64,000 nt of DNA from Clostridioides sp. ES-S-0010-02 (GCA_020641055.1 CP067345.1:1729317-1793316), one strand, 5' to 3'. Counted from the stretch's first letter, positions 18,932-29,146 are shown. Notes: generated by a model from the sequence alone, not told the origin. A program made the numbers and translations.

Positions 18932-19022
18932 TAGATTTTATTGAATAGCTAACATATTTACATTCTAAAAAAACTTTTCAAAAATATTTATAACAAAAAT
19001 AAAAAATAAAGGAGATAGTATT

Positions 19023-20021
19023 ATGATTTTTAATGATTTGAAGATACCTAGAGGAAGTTCTTTTGACCCAATGCAAGGAGTTAGATCTGTAGATAATATA
19101 GATGGGGATGTCACAGAACTTGTTACAGTTGAAGGTGAAGTCGATGTGAATGCAATTGGGGAATATACTTTGAAATATTCAGCTCCAGATAGATCTGGAA
19201 ATATAACAACAGCAACTAGAATAATAACAGTTATAGATACAGGTGCTCCTGTAATAAGTGGTGCTGATGATAAGACTATAAATTTATTGGAAGAACTAGA
19301 TTTAAAAGCTGGAGTTACAGCAATGGATGATATAGATGGAGATTTAACTGATTCGATAGTTATAGAAGGCTCAGTGGATAATACTATACCTGGAGACAAT
19401 AAGATTGTTTATACTGTGGAAGATAAATCTAAAAATAAAAGTACAGTAAATAGAGTAATAACAGTTGTTGATAATGTAGCTCCTATATTATCTGGTGTTG
19501 AAGATTGTACTGTAGAATATGGCTCATCATTTGATTCAAAAGCTGGGGTTACTGCTAATGACAATATAGATGGAGATTTAACTTCTAAGATAGTAATAGA
19601 AGGAATAGTTAATACTTCTGTTTTAGGAGAACAAACATTAACATATAGAGTTTCAGATGTTGCAAATAACGAAGCAAGTGTTGTGAGAAAAGTTACTGTT
19701 GTTGATACTGTTAAGCCAGTATTTTCAGGCGTAGACAATTTAACATTAAATTTAAATGACACATTCAATGCTTTAGAAGGTGTAACAGCTGTAGATGAAG
19801 TTGATGGAGATTTAACAGATTTAATAACTGTTGAAGGTGGAGATTTAGTTGATACATCTGTTGTAAAAGAATATCAAGTTACTTATAAAGTATCTGATAA
19901 ATCATCAAATGAAGCTGTAGTAGTTAGATTAGTATCTGTAATAGATAATATACCTCCTGTATTAACTGGGGTTGAAGATAAAGAGATAGAAGTAGAGCCA
20001 ATACCTAAAGAAGAAGTTTAA
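19023..20021 (+). CDS. Protein of four to five tandem Ig-like (DUF5011/HYR-type) domains
   Basis: The 332 residues consist almost wholly of repeats of about 75-80 aa with recurring DxxDGDLT, GxYxxTYxVxDxSxN and V(I/V)D...P(V/I) signatures. These are typical of bacterial Ig-like domains of the DUF5011 type found on cell-surface adhesins. No signal peptide, LPXTG motif or membrane anchor is present. Together with its place in a tail gene cluster, this suggests a structural or decoration protein of the particle. It starts mid-domain, as a cluster component rather than a secreted adhesin. AAAGGAGATAG precedes the ATG. Confidence 0.75.
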   Translation: MIFNDLKIPRGSSFDPMQGVRSVDNIDGDVTELVTVEGEVDVNAIGEYTLKYSAPDRSGNITTATRIITVIDTGAPVISGADDKTINLLEELDLKAGVTAMDDIDGDLTDSIVIEGSVDNTIPGDNKIVYTVEDKSKNKSTVNRVITVVDNVAPILSGVEDCTVEYGSSFDSKAGVTANDNIDGDLTSKIVIEGIVNTSVLGEQTLTYRVSDVANNEASVVRKVTVVDTVKPVFSGVDNLTLNLNDTFNALEGVTAVDEVDGDLTDLITVEGGDLVDTSVVKEYQVTYKVSDKSSNEAVVVRLVSVIDNIPPVLTGVEDKEIEVEPIPKEEV

Positions 20022-20046
20022 TAAATGATGTAGTAGAGGTGAAATT

Positions 20047-20667
20047 ATGAGTAACTTTAATGTCACTTATAGTGCTGGTGGAAACATAGATAAAATAAAA
20101 AAAGTTGGAAATATTGAAGAAATAAATAATATAGAAAACATAGAAAAAATAGATAGTCTATCTGAAGTAGAAAACATAGAAACTCTTAAAAACATTGAAA
20201 ATTTAGAGCAAGTCAAAAATGTGGCAAAACTTGAATCTGTTTCTAATATAGAGAACCTTAATGAAGTTAATACAGTCAATGAAATAAAAGAGATAGGTAG
20301 TATAAGGGGATTTGCATCAAAAACACAACCATATAATTATATGAGATTAATAGAAGTTCCAGCACTTAGAGGAGTGTTTGAAGAAGAAATAGTTTTGTCT
20401 CCATCTGAAGTTGAGATTCTTGCTATATCTGTTACATGTAGTGGATATGGAGAAAATGACCACTATAATTTATATTTTAATGAACAATTATGGTTTAAAG
20501 ATTGGTACTTGGGGGAAGTAAAAGAGGGACTTTTCTTAGGTTCATCAACATATGTATATTCAGCACCTCCAAATTCAAGAGTAATTTTAAAATTTCATAA
20601 TGATAGCGGAACTTCTAAAAAATTATGGTTTGGTATAAGAATGTTAAAAGACCCAGAACCAATTTAG
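20047..20667 (+). CDS. Structural protein with period-three hydrophobic repeat and C-terminal beta domain
   Basis: Residues about 14-84 repeat a hydrophobic residue every third position (IEEINNIENIEKI, VENIETLKNIENLEQV and so on). This is not a coiled-coil heptad and suggests a beta-solenoid or fibrous trimer. The remaining 115 residues form a compact beta-rich domain with aromatic residues (WFKDWYLGEV, LWFGIRM). It starts 26 bases after the Ig-repeat gene with GTAGAGGTG as ribosome binding site. I infer a fibrous component of the particle. No named family is recognised. Confidence 0.6.
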   Translation: MSNFNVTYSAGGNIDKIKKVGNIEEINNIENIEKIDSLSEVENIETLKNIENLEQVKNVAKLESVSNIENLNEVNTVNEIKEIGSIRGFASKTQPYNYMRLIEVPALRGVFEEEIVLSPSEVEILAISVTCSGYGENDHYNLYFNEQLWFKDWYLGEVKEGLFLGSSTYVYSAPPNSRVILKFHNDSGTSKKLWFGIRMLKDPEPI

Positions 20668-20688
20668 AGATGGAAAGGAAAATTAAAT

Positions 20689-23277
20689 ATGTTAAGTAAT
20701 GAAATAAAAGACTTTGTCTTCCATGAATTTAAAACAGATGCAGACAGTTTTGTAAAAGATTTAGCAAATGTTTTGGCTTTAGGGAATTATACTAAAGAAG
20801 TAAAAGATGTATCTGGAAACTTAATGAGAAAATCATTACCTTCAAAAGAAGATTGTTGGAATATAGTGTATCCTAACCCAAATTTTAAACTTATAAAAGG
20901 TAGAGAAGTTTCTTCTTTTGATGAGATAAATGCAAGTGAATATGAAATAATAACTAAGGACCAAATTTCTAAAATAACTGATTCTGTTGTGGTGAGAGCT
21001 GTAACAAGACCATCTGATAGAATTACTCAGCAAACAACAAAAGTTGGCTCTGATGAAATTTTAAAATATGGACTTCTGGATAATGATATAGAAGAAAATA
21101 CAGTTATGTATTTGGAAGTGTATTTTCCAAAATATTTATGTGATACAGAATTGGATGACCCTACTCAACAACGAGATGGAAAAACTGTACCAAAAGTTGT
21201 AAATCTAAAAACTGGTGTAAAAGATGCGCAAGCTAGAAACTATCATAACTGCTATATGAGAATTTTTGATAATCCAAATAAGGACTATTCTGGTCCAGCA
21301 GAAAATGTTATAGATATGGTAACTGGTGATATAGCTGAATTTAATTCTGCTTCATCTGAATGGTGTAAATTATCTTGGTTTACAGATTTTGATGAAAAGT
21401 TTAAATCAGAACTTGGTATAACTGGTTCAGATGCTCTTTTAAGAATACCTATTACATCTTCTTTAAATAATAAGACTAAAATAAGAGTACTTGCTAATAT
21501 ACATCCAAATAGAGTGCTTATAAATGTTACAGGTAATCCAAATGTAGATTATGAGGACAATAGATATTTAGTTGGTCAAGCCTATATAGGTTCTATTGAT
21601 AGTTTTGATTTTGCTAAGAAAGACATAACTGGTAATTTTGGTATATTTACAACTTCTTCATCTGTACCTTCTATACCAAAGTTTAATATTAAATATAGTG
21701 AGCCTTTTAATGGAGTCAATACGCTTGGAACTGATGGAGTAAAAACAACTGGAAAAAATGTTATATCAAATGCAGGAGCTAAGTCAGCTTGGGTAAATAT
21801 AGGTACATTTCCTTGGTTAAATAATTCATTATTTAATACTAGACCTGCAGATACAATAGTAAAATATACATATAATAGAAGAGATATTCCAAGAGATTTT
21901 GGTTCAAATATTGCTGGTGGAAAAACAACTATATATGAACCTAGTTTGCAAGTTACAATAGGAGCTTCTGTAAATAATGAATTTGTGGCTGAGTTTGGAT
22001 TAATGAATCCAAATATAAAATATAACTCATATGGAGTATCTTATATTACACCTAATGCAAGAACTTCTATATCAAGAGAAAAAGTTACTTTTCCATCTGA
22101 GCTACCAATAACTATAGATAAACCAATAGTAAAAGACATGACAGTAGAAGTTCAAGTGACTTATAATGAACAAGATTTATATAACTATATTAGAAAGTAT
22201 GTAGCACAAAATGATGGAAAAGAGCTTTTAAATGACCTAAGTTATTATATATATGGAGCACAAGATGGAACAGTTGAAAGACCAATTTATTTTTATCTAG
22301 GTTTTGATGAAGTTGAAGAAAGAACTACTCAAGAAGGTGGTTCGAATAGAGATAAATATGGAAATCTTGTAGATATAAAATACCATCAAACTTATGGTGT
22401 GCATACAGCAAATGGAACAACTGACTTTGCAATGTACAAAACAGACTCTGCTGACTATTTTCAAAGTCACTATTTTATGTTCTCATCAACAGAGCAATTC
22501 ATGAAAAAACATATGTATGGTAAATCAGTATATACAAACGAATACTTTGCAGATAGGATAAAAATTGTCCATAGTGCAGAAGGTGTTCGTGGAGCTTTAT
22601 CAGGTATGATAGTGATAGATGCTGAATCACTTTTCCCATTTGATGAATTAATAGTAAACAAATCTTTTGAAAAATATGAAGATAAACCAGAAGAAACATA
22701 TATATACCTTCCATTAACTACACCTTATACTCCTTTTGCAAATTCTCCAAATGAAAGATATGGTGTTGGAGTATTAAAAGAGCTTAAATATAATGAAAGC
22801 AATGATGATTCTAGATGTGAAACTGCATTAAGAGAAATACAAGATATGTATAAAGATATCTATTCTTGTACAAATAATGCTGAATCAGTTTATTTTGCTG
22901 ATAAAACAGACAATGGATTAGAGATAACATGGCATTCTTCTGATACGAATATAGTAAGTTTTTCTAAAGGAGCAGATGTTGAAGAACCTACAATAGAATT
23001 AAAAATATCTCCTGAAAATCCAATTTTAAAAGTTGGAGAAAAAAAAGTTCTTTCTTTACTTGAAGGAGAAGAAATAGTAGAGGATGATAACATAATTTGG
23101 ATTTCATCAAATGAAAATATAGTTACTGTTTCTCAAAAAGGAGAATTGACAGGGATTAAAATAGGTGGGGCAGTTATAACTGCTAGATATAAAAGTAGAA
23201 AAGTTCAAACTGAAGTAAATGTAAATTCTACAGATGAATTGGATGAATCAAATTCACAAGAAGACCCTGTTATATAA
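20689..23277 (+). CDS. Large structural protein with C-terminal Ig-like (BIG_2) domain
   Basis: This is an 862-residue protein. The first 720 residues are beta-rich and unlike any family I can name. Near residues 720-758 it has the first half of an atrophied Ig (aBig) domain ending ITWHSSDTNIVS. From about 765 a BIG_2 domain follows (VGEKKVLSLLEGE, IIWISSNENIVTVSQKGELTG). The next gene begins with what looks like the second half of the aBig domain, so this C-terminus appears rearranged. No signal peptide is present. By position it is a virion-type structural protein. Confidence 0.65.
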   Translation: MLSNEIKDFVFHEFKTDADSFVKDLANVLALGNYTKEVKDVSGNLMRKSLPSKEDCWNIVYPNPNFKLIKGREVSSFDEINASEYEIITKDQISKITDSVVVRAVTRPSDRITQQTTKVGSDEILKYGLLDNDIEENTVMYLEVYFPKYLCDTELDDPTQQRDGKTVPKVVNLKTGVKDAQARNYHNCYMRIFDNPNKDYSGPAENVIDMVTGDIAEFNSASSEWCKLSWFTDFDEKFKSELGITGSDALLRIPITSSLNNKTKIRVLANIHPNRVLINVTGNPNVDYEDNRYLVGQAYIGSIDSFDFAKKDITGNFGIFTTSSSVPSIPKFNIKYSEPFNGVNTLGTDGVKTTGKNVISNAGAKSAWVNIGTFPWLNNSLFNTRPADTIVKYTYNRRDIPRDFGSNIAGGKTTIYEPSLQVTIGASVNNEFVAEFGLMNPNIKYNSYGVSYITPNARTSISREKVTFPSELPITIDKPIVKDMTVEVQVTYNEQDLYNYIRKYVAQNDGKELLNDLSYYIYGAQDGTVERPIYFYLGFDEVEERTTQEGGSNRDKYGNLVDIKYHQTYGVHTANGTTDFAMYKTDSADYFQSHYFMFSSTEQFMKKHMYGKSVYTNEYFADRIKIVHSAEGVRGALSGMIVIDAESLFPFDELIVNKSFEKYEDKPEETYIYLPLTTPYTPFANSPNERYGVGVLKELKYNESNDDSRCETALREIQDMYKDIYSCTNNAESVYFADKTDNGLEITWHSSDTNIVSFSKGADVEEPTIELKISPENPILKVGEKKVLSLLEGEEIVEDDNIIWISSNENIVTVSQKGELTGIKIGGAVITARYKSRKVQTEVNVNSTDELDESNSQEDPVI

Positions 23278-23309
23278 AATATAATGAGAAATAGAAAGGA
23301 TGAATATTA

Positions 23310-24368
23310 ATGTTAGGTATAATTAATAGACCAGATTTCTATGAAGGAGATAAAGAAGTATACTTATCTGCTACTGTAAAGTCTGGAGAAGTCTCTAAAA
23401 CTAAAAAATTTAAGGTACTTGTAAAAGCATCGAAGCGAACTGATTTACAAAGTGTACTAGAGGATATAGGAAACATATCTATACCAAATATAGTCACAGA
23501 AAATCTGACTTTTATACAAAAAGGTAGTTGTGGTTCAACTATAGTATGGTCATCTTCTAGTCCAAATATAATAGGTCAATTAGGAAAAGTAACAAGACCT
23601 GTATTTGGTGAACAAGATGCAAAAGTTACTATAAACGTTATTGTGTCAAAGGGAAGTGTAAGTAGAAGTAAAGAATTTAAAGTTACAGTACCAGCATGGA
23701 CTCAAGAAGGTGAAGTTGAATCTGCTGCTAATGCAATAACTTGGGAACTTATTAGAAATAAAAATACTGATATAAATAAGGTTACAAGTGATTTAGTACT
23801 TCCAACAACTATAGGAAATGAAATATCAATAACATGGACTACAAGTAATTCTACATGCTTGAGTGATAAAGGGGTAGTTACTAGACCAGCATATAAAGAT
23901 GGTGATAGTATCGTATCTGTTACAGCAACACTTACTAAAGGTGAACTTATATCTACAAAAACTATAACTAATATTAGAATACTTAAGCAAGAGCCTACTA
24001 ATCAAGAGAAGGTTGATGATTTTGTAAAAACTTTTGACTTTGTTTCATATATTGCACCAAATAAATCATTAACAGAACTTAGTGATAACTTTACATTGCC
24101 TGCTAAAGTTGAAAATATGTCATTGACTTTCTCGGCACTTGATAATGAAGGTGAAGACTTAACATCAACAAATATAAAATTAGAACTTGATAATCAGGCT
24201 CTTTCTTATAAAGCCACAATAGTGAGACCTAGTTCTAGCATTGGTGATTTTAGTTTTAATTTAAAAATTGAAGCTAAAATTACTGTCTTGTCAGAAGGAG
24301 AAACATCAGAAGAAATTAAGGCTTCTAAGATATATCCAGCTAAAATATTAGCTATGATTGAAGAATAG
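23310..24368 (+). CDS. Tandem atrophied Ig-like (aBig) domain protein
   Basis: This 352-residue protein starts abruptly in the second half of an Ig domain (LGIINRPDFYEGDKEVYLSA). It continues with two clear aBig repeats (VWSSSSPNIIGQLGKVTRP and ITWTTSN...GVVTRPAYKDGD) and a more diverged third. Such domains are stalk modules of extracellular proteins. Its N-terminus completes the half domain at the end of the preceding gene, so the two were probably once one polypeptide. AAAGGATG precedes the ATG. The next gene starts immediately after the stop codon. Confidence 0.7.
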   Translation: MLGIINRPDFYEGDKEVYLSATVKSGEVSKTKKFKVLVKASKRTDLQSVLEDIGNISIPNIVTENLTFIQKGSCGSTIVWSSSSPNIIGQLGKVTRPVFGEQDAKVTINVIVSKGSVSRSKEFKVTVPAWTQEGEVESAANAITWELIRNKNTDINKVTSDLVLPTTIGNEISITWTTSNSTCLSDKGVVTRPAYKDGDSIVSVTATLTKGELISTKTITNIRILKQEPTNQEKVDDFVKTFDFVSYIAPNKSLTELSDNFTLPAKVENMSLTFSALDNEGEDLTSTNIKLELDNQALSYKATIVRPSSSIGDFSFNLKIEAKITVLSEGETSEEIKASKIYPAKILAMIEE

Positions 24369-27263
24369 ATGATTGCAACTTTTAAGTTTAGCACTGGCGT
24401 TTTCGTCAGTGCTAATTTTAAATATAATCTTTCTGGGGATGAAAACTCTATAGCTTTATTTTATAAGATAGAATGTGAACACACAGAAAGTAATATAGAC
24501 AATACTTTGTTGATGTTAAAAAATGACAAAAAGTCAATGTATATTAGAGAAAAACAGGTATTTTTTATAAAAAGTAAGAAATCTTTGCAACCAATATCCA
24601 TAAGTAATATCTATATAAATAAAGTATATAAAAAATTATATGATAAAAACATTAGTGAATATATAAGTAGCTATAAAGATTTTAAGAAATTTAGAAATTT
24701 TAATAATATATTAAACTATCTAAGTAGAGAGGAACAATATTTAGATAAATCAATTATAGAACATATGCTGTTCGTAGAATATAGAAATACTAGAGACAAA
24801 ATACAAATAAATGATAACTACAATACTTTTAAGACCAATCAAAATACTTTGTTCTTTCAAGATAATACAATAGAAGTAAGTAATATTGATAAATATATAA
24901 AAATTTATGACTATGAGGATATGATAGGTCTTCCAAGTAAACAAATTTTTGTAGACTGTAAAAGTACAAATATAAGTGAGACAGAAAATGATACATATAT
25001 ATTTGATTTTGAAAAAAATATTAAAGACTTAGATAAAAAAATAAATGAAAATGATTCTATAGGTGTCAAAAACTCTATAAACAATAAAATATCTATAGAA
25101 AAACCAAAATTTGCTGAAAATCATATTAAAAACTTATCTATAAATTTACAAAAAATTATAAAGAATGGAGATTTAAGAAAAGTTTTTGTAGAAGAAAATA
25201 AAATGTCTACATCAGATTCATCAGTTAATGTAGATATTAATTTACCTTATTTGATTGATATACCAAATATACCAGAGGTTTTAATCAATAATAATATAAA
25301 CTTAAGAAACGGTTTTAATAAACAAATACTTATAGAAGATAAAAAACGTTTAGCAAAGGGATACTCAGATAAAATACAAACATTTTTAGAATCTAAATAT
25401 AAACTATATAAAGCTAAAAATTATATTGAGTTATACCATTCACTAGATAATATTGAAAAAAACATAGATAGTAGTCTTCATATTGTAGATGATATTAAAG
25501 ATTTTACACATGAAGGTTCAAATATTCAAATGAATGATATCCTCGCTGGATATGATTTTTCAAAAGGGAAACCCACATTTAATTTATATAATCTAAATAT
25601 AGATGTAGGAAAGGCTGACAATCAAAAAATTTATATTTCTAGTATAGATTTATTCTCAAAATACTATAATCCAAAGTTTGATTTTAAAAATGATGAATAT
25701 AACTTATTAATATCAAAGTCTAATAATAAGGAAACATCTATAATTGAGCATAAGTTATTTGGAGAATATTATAAAGGGAATCTATCTCTTATTGACTCAA
25801 TTATATATCCTGATTATCTTTCAAAACCTTCATTATATACCTTTGAATGCTATATATATAAACGACTAGAAAATAGCAAATACAGACTTCTAATAAATAA
25901 AGAACTTGAAAAAGGGACAATACAAAAAAATGACTTTAAAACATCTTATGGTTACAGTCTGATAAATTTTTATAAAGAAGGTAGTTTATTAAATATTTCA
26001 GAACATATGGATGAGTTATATAAGTACAGTAATAATCTTTATAATATGTATCAAATTCAATTTGGAATCATGAAAAAAATCAAGGATACATCATCTGATG
26101 AATCACCAACTAAATTAAAGTTTTCAAAATTACCTACATATAAAAATGATGATGGTTACTTTGGAGTTGCGACAGAATATTTTCCTGACTTTGTGGTGAT
26201 TGATGGAAGTAAAGATGAATTGATTCTTCCCAAAAGTGGTTTTGATTATAATATATATAAAGATAAGATATTTGGTGACAATCTTATAATAACAGATAAG
26301 GATAAGTATGTAAAAAAATACACACAAGCTGGAAATCAAATAATTGAATTACCTATAGAAAATCCAGTTGATTATTTTGCAAATATAGCAATAGATGTTA
26401 TAAATATTGATGTTTCTGTTATGAAGTATGTTCTTGATACACTATACAATCAATGGAGACATAATATTTATAGATATGCTGGTATAGAGCCTGAAAAAGC
26501 TATAAAAGATTTGATAGACTCAACAATGAAGTATATAGGTGGAAAATATTATTGGGATAGATGCAAAATACCACATCTTGAGAGAACCTTAAAACTTTTT
26601 TTATGGTATGCAGAAATGAGTATATTGTGTAATTCAGAGTATGAAGTTGTATATATAAGAGAAGATTGTAAGATTGATTATTCTAATAAAACATTAGGAA
26701 ATTTAGAAAAAAATATATTACATATTGACAATTTAGAATTGACAGATGATTTTGTTCTATCAAGTAAGAAAAAGGGTGTAAGTTCCAAGTTAAAATTTAA
26801 AGTCAATCAAGAATTTGATTTACAACTAAAATTTAAAGCATATATGGAAAACCGTGGTGTTTTAGAAATACATATAGGAGAAGAAATTTATACGTTCTTA
26901 GGGGATGAAAAACCTTCTTATAATATAGATTTAAAAATTCCAAAAGAAGTTAAAGACGTAGAGATTTTATTTTTTTATGATAATGAGGAATCTTTTATAG
27001 ATATAGCTGCTTTTAGAATAAAAGATATGTTCAATAAATCAGTTAAGATAAAATATATTGGAAAACTTGGAAAAACAAATAAAACTGTAGAATATTTGAT
27101 AAATATGTTAAATATTGCAGGTGAGTCTATAGAAGATACACAAGTTAAGTTAGGAATTCAAAATTCAGTACAAGTTGCATATGCACTTGATACATTTAAA
27201 GATTATATGTTTAAACATCATAATAATAAAGAAAAAGGTAAGCGAAGAGTAATTAAAAAATAA
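24369..27263 (+). CDS. Large structural protein of unknown family
   Basis: This 964-residue protein is rich in Lys, Asp, Asn and Ile with no signal peptide or membrane segment. The last 220 residues look like a beta-sandwich module (LKFKVNQEFDLQLKFKAYM, EIHIGEEIYTFLG). It is joined directly to the preceding gene (TAG then ATG), which implies translational coupling. Length and position suggest a baseplate, fibre or collar component. I do not recognise a family. Confidence 0.55.
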   Translation: MIATFKFSTGVFVSANFKYNLSGDENSIALFYKIECEHTESNIDNTLLMLKNDKKSMYIREKQVFFIKSKKSLQPISISNIYINKVYKKLYDKNISEYISSYKDFKKFRNFNNILNYLSREEQYLDKSIIEHMLFVEYRNTRDKIQINDNYNTFKTNQNTLFFQDNTIEVSNIDKYIKIYDYEDMIGLPSKQIFVDCKSTNISETENDTYIFDFEKNIKDLDKKINENDSIGVKNSINNKISIEKPKFAENHIKNLSINLQKIIKNGDLRKVFVEENKMSTSDSSVNVDINLPYLIDIPNIPEVLINNNINLRNGFNKQILIEDKKRLAKGYSDKIQTFLESKYKLYKAKNYIELYHSLDNIEKNIDSSLHIVDDIKDFTHEGSNIQMNDILAGYDFSKGKPTFNLYNLNIDVGKADNQKIYISSIDLFSKYYNPKFDFKNDEYNLLISKSNNKETSIIEHKLFGEYYKGNLSLIDSIIYPDYLSKPSLYTFECYIYKRLENSKYRLLINKELEKGTIQKNDFKTSYGYSLINFYKEGSLLNISEHMDELYKYSNNLYNMYQIQFGIMKKIKDTSSDESPTKLKFSKLPTYKNDDGYFGVATEYFPDFVVIDGSKDELILPKSGFDYNIYKDKIFGDNLIITDKDKYVKKYTQAGNQIIELPIENPVDYFANIAIDVINIDVSVMKYVLDTLYNQWRHNIYRYAGIEPEKAIKDLIDSTMKYIGGKYYWDRCKIPHLERTLKLFLWYAEMSILCNSEYEVVYIREDCKIDYSNKTLGNLEKNILHIDNLELTDDFVLSSKKKGVSSKLKFKVNQEFDLQLKFKAYMENRGVLEIHIGEEIYTFLGDEKPSYNIDLKIPKEVKDVEILFFYDNEESFIDIAAFRIKDMFNKSVKIKYIGKLGKTNKTVEYLINMLNIAGESIEDTQVKLGIQNSVQVAYALDTFKDYMFKHHNNKEKGKRRVIKK

Positions 27264-27309
27264 AAATTATTTAAAATACTATCAAAGATAATCGAAGGGA
27301 AGAAATGTT

Positions 27310-27525
27310 ATGGTAAATTATCAAATTCAATATAAAGAAAAAGTAAATCAAAATGAACTATCTGGACCACCAAATGAAGCAAATGAATTTTGGAGAGTTG
27401 TATGTGACATGCCAACTTTACAATCAGCAATATCAACTACCAAATCACTAGTGAAAAAATATGGGTATGAAAATTTTCAGATATGTAAAGTGACTAGTAT
27501 AAGGGTTGAAGTTCATGCAGAGTAA
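27310..27525 (+). CDS. Small hypothetical protein
   Basis: This 71-residue soluble protein has no recognisable family (WRVVCDMPTLQSAISTTKS, GYENFQICKVTSIRVEV). It has a CGAAGGGAAG ribosome binding site and its end overlaps the next gene start by a few bases, so it is translated with the cluster. A chaperone or small structural role is possible but unproven. Confidence 0.6.
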   Translation: MVNYQIQYKEKVNQNELSGPPNEANEFWRVVCDMPTLQSAISTTKSLVKKYGYENFQICKVTSIRVEVHAE

Positions 27526-28597
27526 AAAAAAATTAAATAAAATATCTACAGGATATATATTTAGTGAGGAATTTAATGGTACCATGAATCCTCTGTGGGA
27601 TGTATTTCCAAGTGATAACAATAGAATCACCTTTACAGGTGATTCTATTAAAATACTTGAAAATGATGATAAAACAGAATTATTGATACCATGTCCCAAA
27701 GAATCTGGATATGTATTTCAAACATATATAAGGTATGAACCAAAAGAATCTAATGGTAATGGTGGTTGTATAATAAAGTCTATTACTGAAAATTATGTAG
27801 AATGTGAATTATCATCAGAAATCGAATCAATATATTATTCATATTTAAAAGTAATATATTCTGATAATTTTGTATTAAACCTTAGAGCATCAAAAGATGG
27901 ATTAAATTGGGAAGATTTTGGAAGTACAAAATTGTTAGATTCTAACTCAATAGGATATTATCTAAATGACAGTAAAGATACATTAGAAATATTTAATTGT
28001 GAAATGTATAAGAATAACTTTATAACATTTATAGGAATTGATAAAACACAAAATATCAAAATATATGACGAAAATAATAAAGAAATAGTGACAGATGTAG
28101 ATATGAAATATACTGAAGATTCAGTTATTGTTGATTTATCATCAAAACTTTTTCCAATAAATCATGTAAAGGTAGAAGTTGAAAGTGGAGGAAGATTATC
28201 TGATACTATAACTATAGACAAGTTGTATGGTGGAGATGTATATTCATTTGAACCAGAAATTAGATTTATTGTCAATGAAGCTAATATGGATAATGGTGAC
28301 TTTGATTTAGGACTAGTACAAGGTAAAGATAGAGTTTATGAGTTACAAGTAGTAAATGCAGGTGATTTTACTAAAACTGGAACCTTAAAAATAGTTGGAG
28401 TTTCTAGTTATGATAGGGGAGATAGTATGGCTTACTTGATGCCATATGGGGATTCAAGTGGAAGTTCTGAATTATTTAAAGAGTTGGACATTACTTTATT
28501 GCCTGGAACTACAAGTAAATTTTTGATTAAGATAATAAAGGACTCTAGTTGTATAACAATTGATGATAAATATAGTTTTAATATTATATTTATGTAA
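27515..28597 (+). CDS. Lectin-like (DUF1349/concanavalin-type) structural protein
   Basis: The N-terminal 170 residues resemble a DUF1349/LamG-like jelly roll (FSEEFNGTMNPLWDVFPS, VFQTYIRYEP, SKDGLNWEDFGS). The second half is a beta-rich domain ending in a tail-like segment (FEPEIRFIVNEANMDNGDFDLG). The ATG chosen has AAGGG nine bases upstream; a TTG nine bases earlier is an alternative. I infer a carbohydrate-binding component of the particle's fibres. Function rests on fold resemblance and context only. Confidence 0.6.
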   Translation: MQSKKKLNKISTGYIFSEEFNGTMNPLWDVFPSDNNRITFTGDSIKILENDDKTELLIPCPKESGYVFQTYIRYEPKESNGNGGCIIKSITENYVECELSSEIESIYYSYLKVIYSDNFVLNLRASKDGLNWEDFGSTKLLDSNSIGYYLNDSKDTLEIFNCEMYKNNFITFIGIDKTQNIKIYDENNKEIVTDVDMKYTEDSVIVDLSSKLFPINHVKVEVESGGRLSDTITIDKLYGGDVYSFEPEIRFIVNEANMDNGDFDLGLVQGKDRVYELQVVNAGDFTKTGTLKIVGVSSYDRGDSMAYLMPYGDSSGSSELFKELDITLLPGTTSKFLIKIIKDSSCITIDDKYSFNIIFM

Positions 28598-28610
28598 GGT
28601 GGTATGGTAG

Positions 28611-29132
28611 ATGGGTGTAAGAATAAAAAGATATGGAAAAACAGAATATTTAAATGACCATAACCAATTAAAGAATACTGATATAGAGGACCAACATCCA
28701 ATAAAAGCTATTACTGGATTGAATGAAAAACTAGATGATATAGATAACAATATAAGTATTAATATAGATGATATAAGAAATAACAGAAATGATATAGATA
28801 TTATTAATAAGATGATAGAAAATGGTGAGATTGGTGGGAGTTCTAGTGGTGTATCTGATATAACTCCATTAGTTGAAAGAGTAAAAGTATTAGAGCAAAA
28901 TGTAGTTATACTAAATAACAATAATTTAGAACTAAAAGAATTTGTGATTAGTGTATTGAATGAAGTAAATCGTTTAGAAGATGAACTTGTGAAAACAAAG
29001 CTTATTGTAGACGAATATCATAAAAATACTAATTTAAGTAAAAATAGTTTCACTGATACTTTGATAAATGACGATTACATACAAAATCTAATTGATTGTA
29101 AGATTGATATAAATAATGATAATGTTACATAA
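28611..29132 (+). CDS. Short fibre/adaptor protein with coiled coil
   Basis: This 173-residue protein begins with a short basic N-terminus and QHPIKAITGL, a segment that recurs in phage tail-fibre proteins. A long Asn/Asp-rich helical coiled coil follows (about 36-70 and 90-130). The last 41 residues (from DEYHKNTNLS) are nearly repeated at the C-terminus of the next gene, down to DINNDNV. AAGGTGG precedes the ATG. It probably forms a trimeric stalk or connector between baseplate and fibres. The shared C-terminal tag suggests a common docking partner. Confidence 0.68.
   Translation: MGVRIKRYGKTEYLNDHNQLKNTDIEDQHPIKAITGLNEKLDDIDNNISINIDDIRNNRNDIDIINKMIENGEIGGSSSGVSDITPLVERVKVLEQNVVILNNNNLELKEFVISVLNEVNRLEDELVKTKLIVDEYHKNTNLSKNSFTDTLINDDYIQNLIDCKIDINNDNVT
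29010..29132 (+). repeat. C-terminal tag module, copy 1
   Basis: This 123-base segment encodes DEYHKNTNLS...LINDDYIQNLIDCKIDINNDNVT. It matches the last 123 bases of the following gene closely in both DNA and protein, with the same distance to the stop codon. Confidence 0.85.
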
Positions 29133-29146
29133 AGTGAGGTGATGAT

